A DNA stretch of 64,000 nt from Leptolyngbya sp. NIES-3755 (GTDB lineage: Bacteria; Cyanobacteriota; Cyanobacteriia; Leptolyngbyales; Leptolyngbyaceae), in assembly GCA_001548435.1 (NCBI GenBank), contig AP017308.1:4845030-4909029 (forward strand), written 5' to 3'. Below are positions 7,219-14,612 of the stretch, in pieces. The notes under the pieces were generated by a model. The model saw only the letters and a program-made list of their open reading frames with translations. It was not told the origin of the DNA and made no database searches. Numbering within the stretch: position 1 is the stretch's first letter; each line of letters starts with the position of its first letter. Both the position numbers and the translations under genes were made by a program.

Positions 7219-8967
7219 TTAGTCAATAGCTCGAATTTGCTTCGATGGAACGCCTCTACCCTGCTTCACTTGAAACTCAAACTTTTGCTTGTGGACATAG
7301 GCTAAAGTACGGCAATATCCCTCGATTTCATCGGAACTGATGCCGGGGTAGTCGCGATCGAGCGTTCTTTGGATATCTCGCAACTTGACCCATCCTTCGC
7401 TGTCTTGATTGTCAGGAAGTTTGATCGCCGCGATAACAGCATCGATCCGATCGTCGGATTGTGGGGAAGCAACTTGAGCAGATGCCGTTGCCTTTGCCAC
7501 CTCTGCCTTCAATTGATCAGCAAGTAGATCGCCTTCCGATGGATTGCTACCAAGTGGAAGTTCTTTAATCATTTGCTCAGAGTCGCGATCGTATGCCGAG
7601 TAGTTCTCAAGTTTGGGAGTCGGGACAAAGTTACCCGCGATTTGCATGACTCGCTTTACTGGGGATTGCTTTGCAAGTTGGTTAAACTCTGACTGTTCAA
7701 GAGATGCGTTAGTGCGGTTCTGGTTAACCTGCTTCTTTGCCCTCATATACTCATCCTCTCGGAAAAGTCCCACTTGGGTAAAGTTCTTAAGCACTTCATC
7801 AGAACCAAAACTATCGCCCGCGTTGAATGATTGAGTGATGGCGATAACGTGAATCCCGGCAGAATCACCCGTACTGATAGCCTCGGCTCCAAAGCTTGCC
7901 AGTTCATCAAAGATAGGTTTATCAAGTTTCGTCTTGAGTGTGAGCAGTTCATCAAAGACGAGAAACAATCTCATGCCACGGGCTACATCCGCCTGAGAAA
8001 CCAAGTTACGCGCCTGAGATAGAAACTCTGCCACCTTTGCGGCATACGCAGCTTTGTTTAGTGCGATGCCTCGGAAAGCAAACCGTTTGATCCGTGGATG
8101 TTCCCAGTAGCCTGCTTCCTTGGCATCGTCTTTCGGGTCAAGAACAAACGCGATCGCATTGGGATATTGATCGAGCTTCCATCGCAGTAGATTCGCCGCA
8201 AACATTCCTTTGCCGCTCCCTTTGGAACCTCCGATGTAAAAACTATTGTTTCGATTCACTACGGATCTCATCTGTTGGATGTAGTCGATCGTTGCTTGTA
8301 CTGATGATTCTTGCCAACTGGTAGCAGGTTGCGCGGGAACATCGATCGCGCTCGTTTCCCCTAGTTGGGTTGTGATTTTCGCGGGCTGATGTTCTGGGAG
8401 TTCCTTCGGCATCTTTGCCCAATTATCGGGATTGTCAGGATCAACGGGAGCCTGCAATAGCCCTGTGAGAATCCGAAGATACTCACGCGCCATTAGATTC
8501 GCATCCGCACTGCCTGAGCTTTCATAGTTGTCTAGGAAAATGTCCCATGCCGCAATCAGGTTTTGATTGTCAACTCCTTTGAGGTGGCAACCGTACATCA
8601 GTTCAAGTAGGTTAGGACAGTTCTTCAATGCTCGTAACTCGATTTCTCGTCTCGGAATACAGTTGTTTGCTTCCCTAAATGTAAAGAACGCCAGTGCAGC
8701 CGCGCCAATGGGAAGCACCCCAACCAAGCCTAATGTTCCACCTGCAATCAATCCGATGACTCCACCTGCTACCGATAGCCACTTCGCTGTAGATGCGACC
8801 GAAACGGTTTGAGCATAAGCCTGCTTCGCGTTGGGTGCAAGATTTTCTAATGCCTCTTTCACTGCCCATCCTTGCTCTTGAACGTAGTGCCCAAGCAGGG
8901 ATTCATCATGAGCGGCAGTATTACGATCGTACTGAGATTGGTTGTACCGGGTTAGATTGGTAGACAT
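7219..8967 (-). CDS. Membrane-anchored P-loop ATPase (VirD4/FtsK-like pattern)
   Basis: The 582-residue protein has one or two membrane segments at about 62-97 (WLSVAGGVIGLIAGG onward). A P-loop IGGSKGSGKGM is at 245-255, LDPKDDAKEAGYW near 276, and Walker B RLFLVFDELL at 333-342. An AITQSF motif follows. Membrane hairpin plus soluble motor is the plan of conjugative coupling proteins and DNA pumps. No relaxase or other transfer gene is visible in the window, so the substrate is unknown. The C-terminal quarter could be a winged-helix region. It heads a leftward group with three other small proteins. Confidence 0.65.
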   Translation of the reverse strand: MSTNLTRYNQSQYDRNTAAHDESLLGHYVQEQGWAVKEALENLAPNAKQAYAQTVSVASTAKWLSVAGGVIGLIAGGTLGLVGVLPIGAAALAFFTFREANNCIPRREIELRALKNCPNLLELMYGCHLKGVDNQNLIAAWDIFLDNYESSGSADANLMAREYLRILTGLLQAPVDPDNPDNWAKMPKELPEHQPAKITTQLGETSAIDVPAQPATSWQESSVQATIDYIQQMRSVVNRNNSFYIGGSKGSGKGMFAANLLRWKLDQYPNAIAFVLDPKDDAKEAGYWEHPRIKRFAFRGIALNKAAYAAKVAEFLSQARNLVSQADVARGMRLFLVFDELLTLKTKLDKPIFDELASFGAEAISTGDSAGIHVIAITQSFNAGDSFGSDEVLKNFTQVGLFREDEYMRAKKQVNQNRTNASLEQSEFNQLAKQSPVKRVMQIAGNFVPTPKLENYSAYDRDSEQMIKELPLGSNPSEGDLLADQLKAEVAKATASAQVASPQSDDRIDAVIAAIKLPDNQDSEGWVKLRDIQRTLDRDYPGISSDEIEGYCRTLAYVHKQKFEFQVKQGRGVPSKQIRAID

Positions 8968-9004
8968 CGGTTGGTTGCTCCTAAAGCTTGATCAACTGAG
9001 AACT

Positions 9005-9030
9005 GCCCTAGAGACAGCCATCTCTAGGGC
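9005..9030 (-). terminator. Intergenic hairpin
   Basis: GCCCTAGAGA and TCTCTAGGGC form a perfect 10-bp stem with a 6-nt loop in the 69-bp gap between two membrane-protein genes. There is no T-run on the minus strand. It may partly uncouple expression of the two genes. Confidence 0.45.
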
Positions 9031-9036
9031 TTTGAA

Positions 9037-9816
9037 CTATTTCTGCAAATCCTGTGCGGCGATCGCTTTCAATCTGCGCTGATGCTCTCGGTAGTGTCGG
9101 GACTGACGCGCGGTAAGTCGTAATTGCTTCATCCAGCTAGAGAACTTCAGACAAATCTCAAATCCTGCGATCGCGATAATTGCTCCGATAATGCCGGGGA
9201 CATTCAGAACGCCTGCCGTGAAGATTTGGAATGCCCACAATGCGCCGATCGTCTCAATGCCATACGCGATCGCGCTTGCTCCCCGCATATCTTTGAACAG
9301 CCGCTCAGAGCTACGCTTTGCCATGTCGGTTGCCTGTGGAAGCAGTGAAGGACTGTTGCGATCTGATGACGGTTGCGCCACTGGGGAGAGTTTCAATTTC
9401 ACTGCCAACTGTTCAGCCATACCGGGGAAGTAGGCATCCAATCGGGGGAAGATTTCGAGCAGTTGTAACCCAGTGCCAAGGACGATCGATAAAATCAGTC
9501 CCGCAAGCCAATCAAACGGTAAAGGCAAACTTCCCGCTAATGCTGGAATGAGCAATCGACCGTAAGCGTGAATGCCGATCGCGAGACAAACACCCGCGCC
9601 AACATAACCCGCTGTCATCAGCACCGATGGACTGAGCAGACGGGTAACGAGTCCTTCGATCAAATCTCCGAGATGTGCCCCCGCATCAATTCCCACGCCT
9701 TTCTCTGGCTTATCTTTTGTCCTTTTGGGAGAGAATCGATTGTTGTCAAAGTCGCTGTTTCCGGTATGTACCGGATCGGTTTTTCCCGTTGAATCTCTGC
9801 CGTGTAGCTTAGTCAT
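9037..9816 (-). CDS. Integral membrane protein of the element
   Basis: The 259-residue protein has a charged soluble N-terminus (about 60 residues). Four hydrophobic segments follow, near 65-85, 88-118 (two) and 195-225, and it ends in a basic tail rich in Arg and His. No family is recognised. It starts 3 bp after the gene before it and precedes the P-loop ATPase gene. A membrane complex with that ATPase is plausible. Confidence 0.6.
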   Translation of the reverse strand: MTKLHGRDSTGKTDPVHTGNSDFDNNRFSPKRTKDKPEKGVGIDAGAHLGDLIEGLVTRLLSPSVLMTAGYVGAGVCLAIGIHAYGRLLIPALAGSLPLPFDWLAGLILSIVLGTGLQLLEIFPRLDAYFPGMAEQLAVKLKLSPVAQPSSDRNSPSLLPQATDMAKRSSERLFKDMRGASAIAYGIETIGALWAFQIFTAGVLNVPGIIGAIIAIAGFEICLKFSSWMKQLRLTARQSRHYREHQRRLKAIAAQDLQK

Positions 9817-9819
9817 TGG

Positions 9820-10224
9820 TTAAAGTCCTCGGTTGTTTAAGATTCGATTGATTTGCTCGATCGGAGCTTGTTTGATGTCGGAAATTGCACCCGTGGCATC
9901 AACGATCGCGGTATGCCCAGATCGAGAACAGAGCGTCGTACCCGTCGGAAGCAATCGCTTTGATGTCCTTCCTGTTGCGTCGTAGAAGGCTCTTGCTCCA
10001 TCAACCAATGGATAACGCTCGTCAATGCGGATACATTTTGTAGCTCGGTCTAGTGCAACCCTGATTTCTTCGGACTGCTCGGACTGTTGACGCTCGATCG
10101 CGTTTCTTTGCTGTGTTTCTGCGTTGGATTTCCGATACAGCACGATCGCGCTCGGTAGGCAGGTCGCAGCAAAGATTAAACTGAGAGCGGGAATTTGCCA
10201 CTTGAGCGGAAGATTTAGGCTCAT
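9820..10224 (-). CDS. Single-pass membrane or exported protein
   Basis: The chosen start (MSLNLPLKWQIPALSLIFAA) overlaps the stop of the preceding gene as ATGA. This makes 134 residues, rather than the 151 from an upstream non-ATG start. One hydrophobic N-terminal helix (about 8-30) is followed by a Gln/Glu-rich stretch. A small domain with two cysteines (TKCIRIDE, TTLCSRSG) comes last. It could be an assembly protein of a membrane complex. Family unknown. Confidence 0.6.
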   Translation of the reverse strand: MSLNLPLKWQIPALSLIFAATCLPSAIVLYRKSNAETQQRNAIERQQSEQSEEIRVALDRATKCIRIDERYPLVDGARAFYDATGRTSKRLLPTGTTLCSRSGHTAIVDATGAISDIKQAPIEQINRILNNRGL

Positions 10225-10550
10225 TCTGCGTAAACCTTTCCTTTGAGTTGTGCCGTCAATGCTGCAATCAGGCACAAAGCATCATCTGGGGTGAGGGGAC
10301 GTTCTTGCTCTGCCAGGAAGGAAATATAAAGGTAGAACGCTTCAGAACAAGACAGAGGGCAATCTTCAGCGGCTTGTGGAATGCTGTAACTCTCATCATC
10401 CTCCGAGAGCCAACCCGCGAGAACCGCAATCAGAGCAAGCTTATCCCCGCTCGTGATCTGCTCAAGTGCATTGCCCCAGATTTCAGTAAGTTTGTAAGCT
10501 GGGCTGTCAAATCCCGCGCCCTGATATCCGACATTCATTGATGGGGTCAT
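10221..10550 (-). CDS. Hypothetical acidic protein
   Basis: The 109-residue, mostly helical and acidic product has two related segments: LIAVLAGWLSEDDESYSI and YISFLAEQERPLTPDDAL. No family is recognised. It is the first gene of the tightly packed leftward trio ending in the 259-residue membrane protein, with a 4-nt overlap to the next gene. Confidence 0.55.
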   Translation of the reverse strand: MTPSMNVGYQGAGFDSPAYKLTEIWGNALEQITSGDKLALIAVLAGWLSEDDESYSIPQAAEDCPLSCSEAFYLYISFLAEQERPLTPDDALCLIAALTAQLKGKVYAE

Positions 10551-10729
10551 AATTGAAAAACCTCAGTGATTTTGTAGTTGCTAGGGGTGATCCGCTCCCG
10601 ATGTTTCTCAGGCAGGGGAGCGGCATCAGACTATCGTTTCTCGTCGTAGTCGGTGATCAGTGGGCGATCCGAGGGAACCTCTCGGTAGACCTTTGACCCT
10701 GGTTGAGTCTGCTCGAAGACCGTACCGAC

Positions 10730-10885
10730 CTAGAACGGAAGCGGATCAACGAAGTGGCAGGCTTTTCTCTTGGGATGAGTCTTAGCAGCGTCCTCAAGTC
10801 CTGCCCTGGCTTTCATCAGGCAGAGGCACGATCCAGAGTCATACTCTCGACATTGGGCGCAAGTGGGAGCCGTTTGAATTACCAT
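10730..10885 (-). CDS. Small cysteine-rich protein, possible metal binder
   Basis: The ATG at 10885 is preceded by GAGGA at a good distance. The resulting 51 residues contain CAQCREYDSGSCLC and a late KACHF, so five cysteines and nearby histidines could hold zinc or an Fe-S cluster. The frame stays open for 32 more codons after the TAG stop, with protein-like composition (see findings). It may therefore be a gene interrupted by an amber codon. Hairpins with GGGAGCGG arms lie on both sides (10592-10623 and 10914-10947). Confidence 0.5.
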   Translation of the reverse strand: MVIQTAPTCAQCREYDSGSCLCLMKARAGLEDAAKTHPKRKACHFVDPLPF

Positions 10886-11397
10886 TGATGAATCCTCATT
10901 TAGTAGTGGGGTTGCCGTTCCCGTGGTTTGGTCGCTAGGGGAGCGGCTTTTGCTGTTTCTGGAGAGAATGCAGCGGATCGGCATCTATATAAGAGGCGCG
11001 ATCGCTGAAATCTTTAGATTCCTACCCCTTCGCTTATCGGATTGATTCCGCCTCGCGTGGCTTAACGGGGTCATTTAATTGACTTGGTACTATGCTTGCC
11101 CTTCTGGGCTTCCGGTGTCTCTGGCAGGCTCATCGCCGCCCCCTGTTTCCGGGCTGTCTTAGGGTTGTCTCTCCCCTCGCATATTTCAATAGTACACCAT
11201 TGTTTTAGTTTTGGTATTACTTTTGAATTAAATATGTCTTATTGCATAGAACCGGGCACTACCCAGCGAGAAGCCTGCTAGTAAAGCAGTACAGCGGTTT
11301 TCACGACTTAAGGCTATATAGTACTAGCTTATATTTTGGTGTACTATTGAAAAAACAAGCTAGTATTAATCCATAGTTATTGATTGGAGATACAAAA
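10886..11397. promoter_or_regulatory. Divergent regulatory region of the element
   Basis: This 0.5-kb gap separates the leftward operon from the rightward one. It holds a perfect 12-bp inverted pair, AATAGTACACCA (11188-11199) and TGGTGTACTATT (11337-11348). A 9-bp pair, TACTAGCTT (11322-11330) and AAGCTAGTA (11357-11365), lies nearer the rightward gene. GTAC-centred motifs recur. A repressor encoded by the first rightward gene could bind both promoters. No long reading frame in the gap looks real. Confidence 0.55.
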
Positions 11398-11655
11398 ATG
11401 GTCGCGGTTCCGGTTCTAATGCCACCCCGAAAAGCAAAAACGTTTAAGTTGGATGAGGAATTGATCGAAGCACTTGAGCGTCTATCGGAAGGTGCTAACG
11501 AGAGTATTGGCGCGTATGTTGAGCGGGTCTTATGGCGATATTGTCAGGGTGTTGGTGCTATCTCTCCAGATAAGGAACCACCCAAAGATCCCAGAGGTGG
11601 CAGGCGCGAAGGCGCGGGAAGAAAATCTAAATCCCAAGAGGACACAGAAGAATGA
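11398..11655 (+). CDS. Ribbon-helix-helix-type regulator
   Basis: The ATG at 11398 follows GGAG at 9 nt and gives 85 residues; an upstream TTG is less likely. A strand (KAKTFKLD) and two helices (EELIEALERLSEG, SIGAYVERVLWRYC) suggest a ribbon-helix-helix DNA-binding protein. The C-terminal tail is basic and Gly/Arg-rich. It overlaps the next gene by 4 nt. It is the best candidate for the protein acting on the inverted repeats just upstream. Confidence 0.6.
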   Translation: MVAVPVLMPPRKAKTFKLDEELIEALERLSEGANESIGAYVERVLWRYCQGVGAISPDKEPPKDPRGGRREGAGRKSKSQEDTEE

Positions 11656-12230
11656 GCGAATCGACTAGTAGAGCCACACGCGCCACGGTCATGATCGGGA
11701 ATCTGTCGATCGATGGCTTCATGCTGCCAGATGGGACATATCGCATGAGTCAAGCACAAGCCGCAGCCGCGATCGATGAGGCTCCCGTTTACGCATTACG
11801 GTTTCTACAGTCGAAAGACTCTAAAGCTTTATTGGGAGAAGCTTATACGGATTACACCCCGGAATCTGTAGAGGTTGAATCTGATCCAGGGAAGCGAGGA
11901 CAGACCAGAATCAATGCGCTACCGATCCAAGTGGTTACAGCCTATTGGCTAACTAGAGCATTCAAAGGCAATAAGAAGGCTTTTGTGATGTCTTGGGCAC
12001 TGCTCACAGAATCTCTAGAGCGTCGCTTTGATACTGCCTTTGGGGTCAATCGTACCGATGATGATTTCAATCAGCGTCTCAGCGATCGCGTCATCGCTCA
12101 ATTGGAGAACGACTTAGGAGAAGCTTTAAGCGGTGAGTCTGTATCGAGAAACGAGATTGAGTATCTAATGCAGATTCTCCGGTATCACGGCATCGATCCC
12201 TATCAACTGCCACAAGACGAAGAAACATGA
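11652..12230 (+). CDS. Hypothetical protein, phage/plasmid accessory type
   Basis: The 192-residue product starts in an ATGA overlap with the regulator gene. It contains DGTYRMSQAQAAAAIDEAP, then YALRFLQSKDSKALLGE, ALPIQVVTAYWLTRAFKGNK and a helical C-terminus. The order (a short strand-rich start with YRMSQ, then a helical body) recalls antirepressor-like proteins of phages. I cannot assign it to a named family. Confidence 0.6.
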   Translation: MSESTSRATRATVMIGNLSIDGFMLPDGTYRMSQAQAAAAIDEAPVYALRFLQSKDSKALLGEAYTDYTPESVEVESDPGKRGQTRINALPIQVVTAYWLTRAFKGNKKAFVMSWALLTESLERRFDTAFGVNRTDDDFNQRLSDRVIAQLENDLGEALSGESVSRNEIEYLMQILRYHGIDPYQLPQDEET

Positions 12231-12382
12231 CCCAACTATCCCCCGCTCAATCTCTGATCCTCGATATGTCGATCGCAAGTTTGCATTTTCTTAAGGAATG
12301 TGCTGAGGAGTACAAATGCTCGATTGACGATCTGACGGATGATCAGCTACGGACTTACGCCACTTCCCAGAGAAAATCCTAA
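12227..12382 (+). CDS. Small hypothetical protein, last gene of the operon
   Basis: The 51-residue frame starts MTQLSPAQSLILDMSIASLH and ends TYATSQRKS. It is coupled to the gene before it by a 4-nt ATGA overlap, and a strong inverted repeat follows 60 bp downstream. The acidic helical middle (EEYKCSIDDLTDDQL) fits no family I know. Confidence 0.5.
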   Translation: MTQLSPAQSLILDMSIASLHFLKECAEEYKCSIDDLTDDQLRTYATSQRKS

Positions 12383-12442
12383 GTTGTGCTGATCTGTCAC
12401 AACCTCAAAATCAAGGTTTATTTTCTACCAGTAAACCTCAAG

Positions 12443-12484
12443 AAATATCCCCCGGTAAGCACTAATGCCTATCGGGGGATATTT
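12443..12484 (+). terminator. Perfect 12-bp hairpin after the rightward operon
   Basis: AAATATCCCCCG and CGGGGGATATTT pair perfectly around an 18-nt loop. It lies 60 bp after the last gene of the rightward operon and is probably its terminator, although no long T-run follows. Between here and the leftward genes near 12820 the sequence holds only a 9-bp direct repeat (GTAGTACGA twice near 12619) and a 25-codon frame at 12658. Confidence 0.55.
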
Positions 12485-12770
12485 GTGTCGTTATAGGAAT
12501 CTGCGTAACGAGATTGAGTACTTATGCTTAGGGAAGAATCCGCGTCAACTCACCGTCTTAACGTGAGTCTCAGAAGCCGTACTACACCACTGGGCTAATT
12601 TTGGACTGATGCCATTTTGTAGTACGAGTAGTACGAGAGCTACGATTCAGTAAACTCATGAGACAGCGATCGCCCAAACCCAATGAAATCGTTGAAGCTC
12701 TGCGTCGCGAAGCAGTACCTCCACAATTGGACTAAGGATTTTTGTGCCCTCATCTCAGGCTAAAAAGACA

Positions 12771-12807
12771 AATCCCAAGTGCGACCATTAGATCAACGCT
12801 TGGGATT
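12771..12807 (-). terminator. Terminator for the leftward gene pair
   Basis: AATCCCAAG and CTTGGGATT form a perfect 9-bp stem. On the minus strand the stem is followed by TGTCTTTTT. It lies 14 bp beyond the stop of the 44-residue gene, so it should terminate that short operon. Confidence 0.6.
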
Positions 12808-12820
12808 GTACGGGTTTAGA

Positions 12821-12955
12821 CTATTGCAACAGTGCGCGGGTGATTTCTCGATCGCGTCTTTTCTCTCGATCGCGCATCTTCTTTTGATTTTCTTGGGAGA
12901 TGTCCCGAAGGTTTTTCTCCAGAGAGGATTGGAAGCCGTCAATGGGTTGGGTCAT
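12821..12955 (-). CDS. Small charged hypothetical protein
   Basis: The 44 residues start MTQPIDGFQSSLEKNLRDIS and run into an Arg/Lys/Glu-rich helix (KKMRDREKRRDREI). The start lies 4 bp after the stop of the 99-residue gene. A longer upstream frame would overlap that gene and is rejected. Confidence 0.45.
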   Translation of the reverse strand: MTQPIDGFQSSLEKNLRDISQENQKKMRDREKRRDREITRALLQ

Positions 12956-12959
12956 GGGG

Positions 12960-13259
12960 TTAATCAAATTTGTGATTAGGATCGACCGTCTGAAAATATT
13001 CTTCGGGAACGTCATCAATCGGGACGATCGCAGTTTCCACGCCGCCGAGATTTGGACTACCCCAACCTGTGGCGATTTCCGCATCAGGACGAAACTCGGT
13101 CACAGCCACTTGAGGAACGGCAAAATATCGCCCGTGAAGTTTCACAAACATTGTGCTTTTCGTCAGATCGATATGCTCGTTTTGGATCGGGTAACAGTCG
13201 ATTGAGGCTGGACGCTCTTTAACCACGATCATTCGTTTCTTCTGACTTTTCGTGGGCAT
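12960..13259 (-). CDS. Hypothetical protein
   Basis: The 99-residue product has a basic start (MPTKSQKKRMIVVKER), a central MFVKLHGRYFAVPQVAVTEF, and an acidic end. No family is recognised. It and the 44-residue gene form a short leftward operon ending at the 12771-12807 hairpin. Confidence 0.55.
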   Translation of the reverse strand: MPTKSQKKRMIVVKERPASIDCYPIQNEHIDLTKSTMFVKLHGRYFAVPQVAVTEFRPDAEIATGWGSPNLGGVETAIVPIDDVPEEYFQTVDPNHKFD

Positions 13260-13367
13260 TATCGATTTTCTCCGTGTAATGTGTGTAATTGCCCCTCTGA
13301 GGTTGCCCGTTAAGCAGGGTCTAGAGGATTGCGCTTGTGTTTGTACCTTGAACGGGTCTGGAGCAGC

Positions 13368-13583
13368 TTAAACGTCTAACGGGTATGTTTGCCCTCGTTT
13401 TGCCGCTGATTGTACGATCGCGTTTAACATCTGCTTTTCCATCACGAGAAGCTTAAAACCCCGTCGCAGTAGGGAACTAACATCGGTATTCTCTTGACGT
13501 GCGATCGACTTGAGTAAGGTCAGATCCTCGTGAGTCATGCGGCAGGACGCTCTAGCTGGATACCGACGATCGATAAAGTTCAT
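13368..13583 (-). CDS. Small helix-rich regulator-like protein
   Basis: The ATG at 13583 gives 71 residues; a TTG 36 nt upstream is possible. The segment ASCRMTHEDLTLLKSIARQENTDVSSLLRRGFKLLV looks like the two helices of a ribbon-helix-helix or related plasmid-type regulator. It is the last plausible gene of the element before the hairpin-rich stretch next to the tRNA. Confidence 0.5.
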   Translation of the reverse strand: MNFIDRRYPARASCRMTHEDLTLLKSIARQENTDVSSLLRRGFKLLVMEKQMLNAIVQSAAKRGQTYPLDV

Positions 13584-14329
13584 GGGAATTACCAGGGAAC
13601 ACCCCTCTAAGACGTTCAACCCAGTCGGACAGGCTTAAGGGGCTTTCCATTGGGGTGAGCGATCGACTGTTCCCGTTTCAAACGCAGGGAGTGAGGTTAC
13701 AACAATTTGTAGACACCTTGGAATCCCCAAGGGTATATGTTCAATTGATACCCTTGGGGCTTTTCCATTCTCAAAATGGAGAAATCACCAATTTACCGAC
13801 CTCGGTAAGTGGCATCGCTTTGTGGTCAAGAACGATCCACCACTGGCAAGGACTTCAGCCATTCTCTAGGCGGTTCTGTGGTCAAGTGCCCGCACAGTCC
13901 CGATTTGAAATCGGAGGTTTTCCTCAAACCTGCGGAAAACTGTCGCGTTTGCCACCACACCTGCAACGATCGTGACAGTCCCATTTTGAAAATGGAGGTT
14001 CTCCCCTTGACTAACGGAACGCCCTTGGAATCCCTGGAGCCATTGCCGGGAATGGTCTTGAGGTTGGCTAACGGAAAGTATCGGGATTCCCACCTTTTTA
14101 ACAAAGTGTTGAAAAACCCTCGCTCTTGTCACCTCTCATCAGAGACGTAGGTATTTACTCACAGCAAATTGTGTGTTGACAAGCCTGGAATATAGATTTT
14201 TCTAGATCCACCGTTGTCAACACACAACCATGCAGCAGCTACGGGTATTATTCCCGGTTCTGCAAAATATTCAATTTCGGGTTCTCTGCTCACATCTTGC
14301 TCACGCTTTCGATGGAGGGTTGGAACCCA
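13584..14329. other. Hairpin-rich noncoding stretch at the tRNA end of the element
   Basis: About 745 bp hold no convincing gene. There is a strong hairpin (CCCCAAGGGTAT with ATACCCTTGGGG, 13725-13759) followed by CTTTT. Short perfect palindromes lie at 13764-13780, 13793-13808, 13900-13914 and 13981-13995. A 14-bp inverted repeat lies at 14169-14182 and 14214-14227. TGTGGTCAAG occurs twice. These could be recombinase-binding arms, origin structures or a structured RNA. Confidence 0.6.
13725..13764 (+). terminator. Intrinsic-terminator-like hairpin
   Basis: The perfect 12-bp stem CCCCAAGGGTAT/ATACCCTTGGGG has an 11-nt loop and is followed by CTTTTCC. There is no clear rightward gene before it, so it may insulate the attachment end of the element or end an unseen small RNA. 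Confidence 0.55.
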
Positions 14330-14402
<73 letters not shown>

Positions 14403-14560
14403 GAGTGCGCTTTTTTCAGTGCTTAATTAAAGTAACAAAAGATTCGTATCTTTGCAAGTCAATTTTCCGGGAAACTTGTTAAGCCGATCGAGATTGATCA
14501 AAACAATCGACTCGATCAAGCCAAATTCAGCCAAAATAGACAACAGACCACAACTCACCC

Positions 14561-14589
14561 TTGCAGTCGTTACCCTGATAGAGTATAAA
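14561..14589 (+). promoter_or_regulatory. Sigma-70-type promoter of the VKOR gene
   Basis: TTGCAG (14561-14566) and TATAAA (14584-14589) are 17 bp apart and end 23 bp before the ATG. This is a good match to the housekeeping consensus, identified by eye. Confidence 0.55.
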
Positions 14590-14612
14590 GCCACTCTTGT
14601 TAAAATTCGCTT

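Noticed and set aside
12531-12600. tRNA-like string on the minus strand (TTAGCCCAGTGGTGTAGTAC with a CTCAC/GTGAG arm)
   Set aside because: The D-arm start looks right, but no 7-bp acceptor stem, no 7-nt anticodon loop and no TTCRA T-loop can be formed. It may be a decayed tRNA; not supported as a gene.
13655-14150. Overlapping frames of 88-113 codons in the hairpin-rich stretch
   Set aside because: They lie on both strands in several frames, read through palindromes and have no family likeness; chance frames over repeats.
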